Assembly: GCA_002862265.1 (NCBI GenBank)
Contig: PKCQ01000290.1
Coordinates: 1-7,278, forward strand
Source: Planctomycetaceae bacterium
GTDB taxonomy: Bacteria > Planctomycetota > Planctomycetia > Pirellulales > Pirellulaceae
Direction of reading: 5' to 3'
DNA length: 7,278 nt
Below are positions 1-5,598 of this stretch, in pieces. Under the pieces are notes generated by a model, which ran no database searches, was not told where the DNA came from, and worked only from the letters and a program-made list of their open reading frames with translations. Made by a program: the position numbers and the translations under genes. Position 1 is the stretch's first letter. Every line of letters starts with the position of its first letter.

Positions 1-821
1 TCGGCGGAGTCCACCTCTACGGCCCTTTCTTTGCAGAAGACAAAGTGGGTTGTCATTCCAAAGCTGGCCGCAGAAGCCCGGCGGCGGCAGAGTACAGAGC
101 ATATTTTAACTCAGGCATCGTCCGTATTGCGACTTGCGCGGCAGAACTCGACGGCGCTGCGGCGTTCTACCGACTCGCACGAGAACACAATTGCTTAGTG
201 ACCTGCGGCCACTCCAACGCGAGCTGGCCAGAAATGCAAGCCGCCTTTGATTGCGGAGTGCGCCATGTCGATCACTTCTGGTGTGCAATGAGTAGCGTTC
301 CTTCGCTTCGTTCCCGTTTCGGGACACCAATGCAAGCGAGCATGGCCGAGTTCGTCTTGATGCAAACAGAAATGAGCACCGAAGTCATCGCGGACGGATA
401 TCACCTTTCAAAGGAGCTACTAGAATTTGCTTACCGCATGATCGGCCCAGAACGACTTTGCCTGGTGACTGATTGCAATCGTGCCCTGGACATGCCAGCG
501 GGCGAATATCGCTTTGGCAACAAACAGAATGGAAGCTGGTTCAAGAGCGATGGGCAAGTCGGCTGGGCTCTCGATGGAGGCAGCTTAGCAAGCTCCGTGA
601 AAGGCATGGATCACATGGTTCGCACCATGCACGCTCAGACGTCGGCGCCGCTGCAAGATATCATTCGCATGGCCAGCCTCACACCCGCCACGCGTTCCGA
701 AATCGCAGATCGAAAAGGCAGTATCGAAGTCGGCAAAGATGCAGACCTGTTGATCCTTAACGATGCACTCGAACTCGAGCAAGTCATCCTTCGCGGCACA
801 CCACGCCCGCCTCATTCGTAG
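1..821 (+). CDS. NagA-like amidohydrolase (N-acetylglucosamine-6-phosphate deacetylase family), 5'-truncated
   Basis: The reading frame is open from base 3 at the window edge to TAG at 819-821, giving 272 visible residues; the true start lies outside, and GTG 45 is only an internal Val codon. NagA family motifs occur in order: HLYGPF (12-29, family HLEGPF), GHSNAS (207-224, family GHSNAT, metal His at 210-212), DHFWCAM (270-290, family THLFNAM, metal His at 273-275), LVTD with the catalytic Asp at 471-473, and a C-terminal GSIEVGKDADLLILN typical of amidohydrolases. Family members remove the acetyl group from GlcNAc-6-phosphate in the cytoplasm during amino-sugar recycling. Oddities: the metal-ligand Glu of HLEGPF is Tyr, and the Asn of HLFNAM is Cys, so metal use or substrate may differ. 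The fold assignment is firm; the exact substrate is inferred. The following gene is a secreted aldose epimerase 159 bp downstream, probably a separate unit. Confidence 0.88.
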   Translation, partial: GGVHLYGPFFAEDKVGCHSKAGRRSPAAAEYRAYFNSGIVRIATCAAELDGAAAFYRLAREHNCLVTCGHSNASWPEMQAAFDCGVRHVDHFWCAMSSVPSLRSRFGTPMQASMAEFVLMQTEMSTEVIADGYHLSKELLEFAYRMIGPERLCLVTDCNRALDMPAGEYRFGNKQNGSWFKSDGQVGWALDGGSLASSVKGMDHMVRTMHAQTSAPLQDIIRMASLTPATRSEIADRKGSIEVGKDADLLILNDALELEQVILRGTPRPPHS

Positions 822-927
822 GCCGCTAACGATCGAATCGCCGTTCCGGCTCAACACTTAAAGAGTACGACTAACGCGACAGTCGGCGACAAACTTCAAA
901 ACCCTAAGATGCTACCACAAGCGACGC

Positions 928-933
928 TATAAT
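928..933 (+). promoter_or_regulatory. Possible -10 box of the aldose epimerase gene
   Basis: A perfect TATAAT lies 47 bp before the ATG at 981, which would give a leader of roughly 35-40 nt. No good TTGACA-like box is present 16-18 bp upstream and there is no extended TG, so the call rests on the -10 hexamer and its position alone. Confidence 0.35.
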
Positions 934-980
934 ATGTCGCTCGAAGTGTCACTTTATCTCCATCAACTACATGCACATCC

Positions 981-1988
981 ATGCGATCATGCTTCTTTGC
1001 CAATCTCATCCTAGCAGTCATTTTCTCTGCAATCGCCAGCGGACAATCTGTCCGAACCATAGAAGAGTTCGGGCAACCAGTGCAAGAACTGCGTGTGGGA
1101 AACACCGTAGTGAAACTCGCCCCGGCAGCTGGAGCCAATGTTTACTCGATTCGCATCGATGATGTCGAATTCGTGCACCAGCCTGCATCCGCGGAACGGT
1201 TACCTGGAGTCTCTTGTGGTGTTCCAATTCTCTATCCAACGCCCAATCGCGTCCGAAACGGCAAGTTCACTTTCGCTGGGGAAACCGTGGAGTTTCCTAT
1301 TCGCAAAAACCAACGCTGGCATATCCACGGATTGTTGAATCGTCATCCCTGGAAGCTGCTCAAGTCGGAACAGCGCGACGATGTGGCTTCAGTAACTTTT
1401 TTCGCCGACTTCTCAGAAGGTACTGACTTACACGAGCTCTTTCCGTTTGCCCATGAACTGATGTTAACTGTCGAGGTGCGTGAAGGAAGCGTCAAATGGT
1501 CGTACATGGTCAACAATCAAGGGAACAAGCCGATTCCTTTCGGCTTCGCCCTGCATCCCTACTTCACTTATCAAGGCGAGCGATCAGAGACTTTTTTGAC
1601 CATCCCGGCAACTCACATGATGGAGTCAGAAGATCGAATGCCAACAGGCAAACTGATCGAAATGAATCAGCTCGATTTTCCACTTGGCAGGCCGATGACA
1701 CTGGAAGGCAGGAACTTTGACGATGTCTTTTGGGGAATGGACTCTGCAAAACCCACGACAATCGAATTCCGCGATGCGAAAAGGAAGATCCAGATCTCCA
1801 CATCCGAGCACTTCACACATCTCGTGGTCTGGACGCCCGAGCGAAATTACTTTGGCATAGAGAGTCAGACTTGCAGCACCGACGCCCACAACTTACACGC
1901 ATCCGGAAAAGAACGCGAAGCTCACTTGCAGATTTGTCCGCCCAGAGAAACCATGTCGGCTTGGGTTGAGTATAAGTTTGACAAGTAA
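981..1988 (+). CDS. Aldose 1-epimerase family protein, secreted (galactose mutarotase-like)
   Basis: A 335-residue protein of the aldose 1-epimerase/YeaD-type beta-sandwich family, which interconverts the alpha and beta anomers of sugars. Seen in order: an N-terminal signal peptide (residues 1 to about 20: MRSC, then a hydrophobic run ending in AIASG); PNRVRNGKF, the family sugar-binding motif; HIHG with His114 and His116; HPYF with His192, the likely general acid; and GIESQT with Glu294, the likely general base, followed by a STDAHN segment as in the family. Length is normal and the catalytic His/Glu pair is present, so it should be active. The signal peptide implies a periplasmic location, unlike cytoplasmic GalM. 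ATG 981 is chosen because it starts the signal peptide directly; no Shine-Dalgarno is visible. The out-of-frame ATG at 971 leads nowhere useful. Exact sugar specificity is unknown. Confidence 0.9.
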   Translation: MRSCFFANLILAVIFSAIASGQSVRTIEEFGQPVQELRVGNTVVKLAPAAGANVYSIRIDDVEFVHQPASAERLPGVSCGVPILYPTPNRVRNGKFTFAGETVEFPIRKNQRWHIHGLLNRHPWKLLKSEQRDDVASVTFFADFSEGTDLHELFPFAHELMLTVEVREGSVKWSYMVNNQGNKPIPFGFALHPYFTYQGERSETFLTIPATHMMESEDRMPTGKLIEMNQLDFPLGRPMTLEGRNFDDVFWGMDSAKPTTIEFRDAKRKIQISTSEHFTHLVVWTPERNYFGIESQTCSTDAHNLHASGKEREAHLQICPPRETMSAWVEYKFDK

Positions 1989-1993
1989 GTGAG

Positions 1994-2019
1994 TGCGAAT
2001 CCTAACAGCGACGTTCGCA
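1994..2019. repeat. Weak inverted repeat between convergent genes
   Basis: TGCGAA (1994-1999) and TTCGCA (2014-2019) form a 6-bp stem with a 14-nt loop just after the epimerase stop and ahead of the convergent serine hydrolase remnant. It could contribute to termination, but there is no T-tract and the long loop makes it weak. The rest of 1989-2150 shows nothing else. Confidence 0.2.
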
Positions 2020-2150
2020 GTCCGGCATTCGTGCAGAATCGAATCGAGAACAACCTCCCGCAGCAATCATACGCCACGGGAAGTCATCATTGCTTTTCAG
2101 CTCACACGGATTCAAGCTTTCGTTCTCCAAAGTTGCATCCCACTCGATGA

Positions 2151-3416
2151 CTATTCCCAAGCCACATCAAAGGCGTCTCGCAACGCGATTGTGATCGTAG
2201 TGCCTTGGAAATCGGAGTTGACCAGCAGAACGACTTCGACACTGCCGTTGGGGAACGGCATGATCTAGGCTCGAAGCGGGCCGCTTGCATCAAACGCTCC
2301 GCCGTGGCGAAGGCAAGTCCCATGATCGCCGACAACGGTTTGCCATCTGTAGCCTTCCATGTCCATCATGTCACGTTGACCGTCAATCAAGATAACATTG
2401 CTGTACCGGCGAAAATCCATGGATTGCGCCAGTTCCACTGCAGAGAGCACCCAGCCTGCTCCGCCGCTGCGATGGGTCCAACCTCCGCCGTCTTGGCCAG
2501 GATTGGTGTCACCGAATCCGTCGTAGAACAAGATTCTCAAGGCATCCGATGAGTCCGCTCTGCACTCGGCTCGAAGGATCCCCGCCGGTTCGAGAACATA
2601 CTCGTTGCAAAGCCAGACAAAGAGCTCGCTAGTTTTGTCATCGACAGTGTCGTCGTAGCTGTTTGAGAAGAAACCATCGATTTCAAGCTGCATCATTATT
2701 TGTGGGCAAAAAGCATAGGGTAATACGATGCGAAGCAAACCGAAGTCGCGGTTGTCACAGGTCCCCGTGTTGGCCACACCAGTGTCAGTGCCATTGGCGA
2801 CAGAGTTTTGCAGTGACGTATAGGTAGTCGAGGCTCCGAAAGTACTGAAGCCGCTCCTATGAATCAGTAAGTGATAAAACTTTATTTCCTGAAAGTCATC
2901 ATTCACGTCCCATAGAGTAGGCATGTAGTCCGCAATGGACTCATTAAGTGAAACGCCGGACATCGCAAGAAGCCGAATCACAGCGGAAGCGGTAATGTTC
3001 TTCGCGACGCTTGCGATATGCATTCGCTCGAACTCCGATTGCGGCAGTGGATCGCCGATTAGAGAGTCTGTCACGTTCTAGTGCATCCCCCAAGCTCCGC
3101 TCCGCTCAAGGTTTCCGTTCAGGTTGAAAGCGAATGAATATCCCGCGCAATTGCCGTCGAGACGATTTCAGAGCTCCTCTTCGAAGCGATCAAGGTTTAG
3201 AATCGGCCCTCCGGTTTTAAATTTTGGCCCACCATCTGGTCCGGAGAGAACAAATTGAACAATCGGCACACGTGCTAGCTGTCCTGTCTTCTATGACCTA
3301 GACTCTGCGTTACCGTCGCTACGATCTGCAGCTGTAAATCGCGACTGTGCCATTGAATATTTTGTTGCCGCCAAAGCTACCACTATTGCCGAAATGAAGA
3401 ATACTTTACGAATCAC
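2151..3416 (-). pseudogene. Secreted serine hydrolase / class C beta-lactamase-fold pseudogene with four in-frame stops
   Basis: Read on the minus strand, one frame runs from GTG (3414-3416) to TAG (2151-2153), 421 codons, without any frameshift. It starts with a signal peptide (MIRKVFFISAIVVALAA, predicted cleavage after SMA). Family motifs: SVAK with the nucleophile Ser codon at 3009-3011 and Lys at 3000-3002; the YxN motif as CDN (Cys codon TGT 2757-2759) before DFGLLRIVLPY; and the HGG box at 2298-2306. The frame is interrupted by TAG 3291-3293, TGA 3168-3170, TAG 3078-3080 and TAG 2265-2267. Past the last stop it still reads IMPFPNGSVEVVLLVNS, the usual C-terminal strand of the family, so that stop is premature. 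The open piece 2265-3074 alone has no signal peptide and no C-terminus. Such enzymes are periplasmic serine hydrolases or peptidases. The Tyr-to-Cys change independently argues against activity. Original substrate unknown. Confidence 0.88.
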
Positions 3417-3423
3417 TGCTCTA

Positions 3424-3428
3424 CTCCC
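3424..3428 (-). promoter_or_regulatory. Ribosome binding site fixing the GTG start of the serine hydrolase pseudogene
   Basis: On the minus strand GGGAG lies 7 nt before GTG 3414-3416. Together with the signal peptide that follows, it shows that the original gene began here and not at the internal GTG 3072-3074, which falls inside the mature domain. Confidence 0.6.
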
Positions 3429-3596
3429 GTGACGGTTTGAGGTCTGTTTCGCCGAGGCCGTTCCGTCCTGGCACCATGGAGATTGCCGGTGCGGTATTCA
3501 TGCGGACGGACGAATCCACTCTTTTTTTAGTGCTCCTTGTGCCTGCGGCTCAAGCTGTGATGTATTGCCTTTCTCGAATAACAAGTAGTCGACAGC

Positions 3597-4352
3597 ATGC
3601 TTGAATGGTACTGGTACGTGCTACTTATTCTCGCTGGCTTCTTGGCGGGAATCGTGAACACCATTGCGGGCGGCGGATCCTTCCTGACGCTTCCCGCCTT
3701 GATGTTTATCTGCGGCCTTGATCCAAGACTTGCCAACGGAACCAACCGAGTTGCAATTCTTTTTTCGTCGTTGGCGGCCACGCTCACATTCCGCAAGCAC
3801 GACAAGCTTGACTCACAATTGGCAGCTAGGTTGATCGCACCCACTTTGATTGGTGTGCTTGCTGGCGCGATTCTGGCGGTGAAGCTTCCGTCAGAGACCT
3901 TTGAACCCGTCTTCGGCGGAGTCTTCCTATTGATGTCTGTGTTTCTGCTGCTCAATCCAAGACGATTAACCGAACGACAGAAGCCAGAGCAGGAAAAGAT
4001 TTGGCTAGCCGCGATCGCATTCTTTGGGATTGGCGTCTACGTAGGCTTTATCCAAGCTGGCATGGGAATCCTACTCTTACTTGGAATGAGTCTGCTCGAC
4101 ACGGGCGATCTCGTTGCCTCGAACGCCATCAAGAACCTCATTGGTTTTGTGGTCACACTCGCAGCGACACTCGTCTTCGTGTACAACGGGCTCGTCGACT
4201 GGATTCCAGGACTTGTCATTGCATCCGGGAACATCGTTGGCGGCATCGTCGGTGCCAAACTCGCCATCGCCAAAGGTAGCAAGTGGATCTTCGCCTTTCT
4301 CGTCATCGTGATGGTTCTCACCGGCATAAAACTAATTTTCAAGCCATTCTAG
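3597..4352 (+). CDS. TauE/SafE (TSUP) family membrane permease
   Basis: A 251-residue integral membrane protein of the TauE/SafE family, a normal length. It has about eight hydrophobic segments arranged as two repeats. The first repeat carries the family's Gly-rich motif NTIAGGGS (residues 21-28) in helix one, followed by ANGTNR (46-51). The second half carries the corresponding GFIQAGMG (150-157), then a SNAIKNL helix start. A charged loop (NPRRLTERQKPEQEK) separates the halves. Members export or import sulfite, sulfoacetate, taurine-related or other small organic anions across the inner membrane; the substrate here cannot be read from sequence, and no sulfur-metabolism genes adjoin. ATG 3597 is the only sensible start since stops lie just upstream; no clear Shine-Dalgarno is seen. 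It is the only intact gene between two decayed minus-strand blocks. No frame damage is visible. Confidence 0.92.
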   Translation: MLEWYWYVLLILAGFLAGIVNTIAGGGSFLTLPALMFICGLDPRLANGTNRVAILFSSLAATLTFRKHDKLDSQLAARLIAPTLIGVLAGAILAVKLPSETFEPVFGGVFLLMSVFLLLNPRRLTERQKPEQEKIWLAAIAFFGIGVYVGFIQAGMGILLLLGMSLLDTGDLVASNAIKNLIGFVVTLAATLVFVYNGLVDWIPGLVIASGNIVGGIVGAKLAIAKGSKWIFAFLVIVMVLTGIKLIFKPF

Positions 4353-4375
4353 CTAGCGTAGTCCCAACAGAATGG

Positions 4376-4392
4376 GTGGCACTGGCTTGCCA
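4376..4392. repeat. REP-like element, degenerate copy
   Basis: GTGGCACTGGCTT followed by GCCA, with a possible TGGCA/TGCCA stem (4377-4381 with 4388-4392). The same 13 bases occur in inverted orientation in the complete hairpin at 4492-4513, which has one extra T, so this is a degraded sister copy. It begins 24 bp after the permease stop. Confidence 0.5.
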
Positions 4393-4463
4393 ACGTAAGC
4401 AAATGTCGAAGTGTTGGCCCCTATCTCGCAGCCGCTCACAGAACAGACGATCAGTATCCAGAG

Positions 4464-4484
4464 AAGGTATAAACTGCCTACCTT
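4464..4484. repeat. Small inverted repeat inside the REP-like cluster
   Basis: AAGGTA (4464-4469) and TACCTT (4479-4484) form a 6-bp stem with a 9-nt loop. TT follows directly, so it could act as a weak terminator for the permease, but it may simply be part of the repeat cluster. Confidence 0.3.
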
Positions 4485-4491
4485 TTGAAGA

Positions 4492-4513
4492 GCACTGGCA
4501 AAGCCAGTGCCAC
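4492..4513. repeat. REP-like hairpin, complete copy
   Basis: A perfect 8-bp stem GCACTGGC / GCCAGTGC (4492-4499 with 4503-4510) closed by AAA, followed by CAC that completes the 13-base match to the inverted copy at 4376. GC-rich dyads like this, dispersed and between convergent genes, are typical of REP elements and can end transcription. No T-tract follows. It lies between the permease and the convergent SRPBCC remnant. Confidence 0.6.
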
Positions 4514-4534
4514 GTGTTTCAGCTGTGAAACACG
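4513..4534. terminator. Perfect 9-bp hairpin between convergent genes (possible bidirectional terminator)
   Basis: CGTGTTTCA (4513-4521) pairs fully with TGAAACACG (4526-4534) around a GCTG loop. It abuts the preceding hairpin and lies 10 bp beyond the stop of the minus-strand SRPBCC remnant. Its position suits termination from both directions, but there is no U-tract, so it could equally be the second half of a two-hairpin repeat unit. Confidence 0.45.
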
Positions 4535-4543
4535 AGACTCTTC

Positions 4544-5083
4544 CTATGACTTATCGTACTCAGCCTCGAGGCTCGGATAGTGCCGCCTGAAGTCACGAGC
4601 AGGTTGCTGGCTCGTAAGGTCGAGGAGCAGTTCCAAATGAGCGTGCCAGCCCGCGCATACGCCTTTGCGGAACTCTTCGCTGGCGAGTCGAGCATAAGTA
4701 AGCTTAAGTAGAGTACCTGAGGCCATTGCAGTGAGCTTTACGGTGACAACTGTGCCCGGGCCTTTGTCGTGGGGCCATTTGCAAGCCGGCTCGTTGGGCG
4801 GATCGAATTCAACAGTCGCGCCGCACATTGCAATGGGCTCGTTGCCGCACTCGCTGTCTTTTGGATAAGCAGAATCCGAAATCCGAGTTTAATCGAAATC
4901 CATGACGAACGATTTGCCCTGAGCCATTCCGGTTTTACACCCGCAAAGCCACTTCTTTCGCAATTCGGGATTTACCCATTACTCCCAGGCTCGCCCAGGA
5001 CTCGCGGGCAACACTCAACTGATCACCAAACTGGCCACTCTAACTCCTGCCGCATCAGAATTGGTTGCCTGCCCACTCAGCGT
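4544..5083 (-). pseudogene. SRPBCC / AHSA1-like domain pseudogene with three in-frame stops
   Basis: One minus-strand frame from about 5083 to TAG 4544-4546 (about 179 codons) recovers an SRPBCC/AHSA1 protein when stops are read through: RVASLVIS, stop, VLPASPGRAWE, stop, WVNPELRKKWLCG, later FVMDFD, stop, TRISDS, then MCGATVEFDPP and a C-terminus with PGTVVTVKL and GWHAHLELLLDL. The stops are TGA 5015-5017, TAA 4979-4981 and TAA 4889-4891. The APRExVWxAWxxPELLxxWW-like N-terminal segment and the GTxxxLT...GWxxxL C-terminal segment are family hallmarks. The start is also damaged: ACG at 5081-5083 sits where an ATG overlapping the regulator's end would be expected, with CTG next to it. Such proteins bind small hydrophobic ligands and are commonly co-transcribed with an ArsR regulator, as here (29-bp overlap). 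Only 4544-4828 remains open, lacking the N-terminal half. The middle of the domain aligns less clearly. Confidence 0.78.
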
Positions 5084-5426
5084 CCTCTTTTTCCAGTGCA
5101 AATCCTTGTGCTAGATGATCCACATGCTGATTCTAGAACTCTGAGTAACGCGCCAATCAACCGCAAGCGTCAATGGGTGCTCGCTGGTTGATTGAGCAGA
5201 GTTGCGATCGACCTGGATTTCGGCGATGCGCCAGGCCGGCATCCACTAGTGCTTGTTCGTGCTTTGAAGCACCGGCCGATGACATCTCAAGGGGTTCGGC
5301 GAGAGCCTGAACAGCTTCCTCGCTTTCGCGCGAGCAATCCAACATATCCCGTCGCTTAGGATCAGCGAGAGCACGGAAGACTTGATCTAGGCTGCACTGC
5401 TTAAACTCAACCATCTGGTCGAGCAT
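5055..5426 (-). pseudogene. ArsR-family transcriptional regulator pseudogene; both C-terminal Trp codons became stops
   Basis: From ATG 5424-5426 (GGAG at 5434-5437, 7 nt upstream) the frame gives LDQVFRALADPKRRDML, the ArsR N-terminal helix, and LAEPLEMSSAGASKHEQAL, the winged-helix recognition region. It meets TGA 5157-5159 after PIDACG, continues LARYSEF, meets TAG 5133-5135, then NQHVDHLAQGFALEKEDAE and ends at TGA 5055-5057. The family ends in WLxxYxxFWxxxLDxL, so both stops fall exactly on Trp codons (TGG to TGA and TGG to TAG). Other substitutions within the helix-turn-helix (SKHEQAL where SKHLKVL is usual; DCSRESEEAV) also suggest relaxed selection. This subgroup represses its own operon with an SRPBCC partner, which follows with overlap. 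The open 89 residues could still fold as a DNA-binding core, but the dimerisation helix is gone. Confidence 0.85.
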
Positions 5427-5447
5427 GGCACAACTCCAAACAGACAG

Positions 5448-5463
5448 TTAATTGAATGGTTAA
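5448..5463 (-). promoter_or_regulatory. Possible degenerate ArsR operator
   Basis: On the minus strand this reads TTAACCATTCAATTAA, 21 bp ahead of the regulator start. From memory, related ArsR/SRPBCC operons have operators near TTAACCATTTGGTTAA; this site would differ by three bases, which break the dyad. It would fit an operator decaying with its regulator. Tentative. Confidence 0.3.
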
Positions 5464-5471
5464 GTATTTTC

Positions 5472-5500
5472 TTGATTCCTAGAGGAGTGTTTCTTCGAAT
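5472..5500 (+). promoter_or_regulatory. Weak candidate promoter of the Tyr-rich TPR-like protein
   Basis: TTGATT (5472-5477) and TCGAAT (5495-5500) are separated by 17 bp, each matching the sigma-70 consensus at four of six positions. It lies about 100 bp before the GTG at 5599. It is a chance-level match. Confidence 0.2.
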
Positions 5501-5586
5501 TGCTTGCTCGGGTCGAATCATGAGTGATAATTGAGGCAGAGCCGTTTACGGACAGCGGCCGCGCTTATCCGACGTCGAATTCCCCT

Positions 5587-5590
5587 AGGA
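5587..5590 (+). promoter_or_regulatory. Ribosome binding site selecting GTG 5599
   Basis: AGGA lies 8 nt before GTG 5599-5601, which begins a clean signal peptide (KLSKSLLALSLAIVLFV). An upstream start at 5524 would put a polar 25-residue extension before the signal peptide and has no such site. Confidence 0.55.
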
Positions 5591-5598
5591 CTCGAACC

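Noticed and set aside
2205..2552. 115-codon open frame on the plus strand
   Set aside because: It lies antisense to the serine hydrolase frame, which carries HGG and the C-terminal family strand; the plus-strand product resembles nothing.
2265..3074. Functional short beta-lactamase-type enzyme from internal GTG 3074
   Set aside because: It would lack signal peptide, mature N-terminus and C-terminal strand, the catalytic Tyr is Cys, and no ribosome site precedes it.
3522..3528. Run of seven T in the gap before the permease
   Set aside because: No stable GC-rich stem precedes it on either strand, so a terminator call is not supported.
3527..3955. 142-codon open frame on the minus strand
   Set aside because: It is antisense to the permease gene, whose family motifs are clear; the minus-strand product is Ser/Lys/Arg-rich with no recognisable domain.
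4769..5191. 140-codon open frame on the plus strand
   Set aside because: It is opposite the SRPBCC/ArsR remnants, and its protein shows no domain, signal or ribosome site; it is open because the true coding strand has decayed.
2151..5426. Stop codon reassignment or programmed readthrough
   Set aside because: TAG, TGA and TAA all occur internally, and intact genes here end in TAG or TAA; no single recoding fits, and no selenocysteine-like context is evident.
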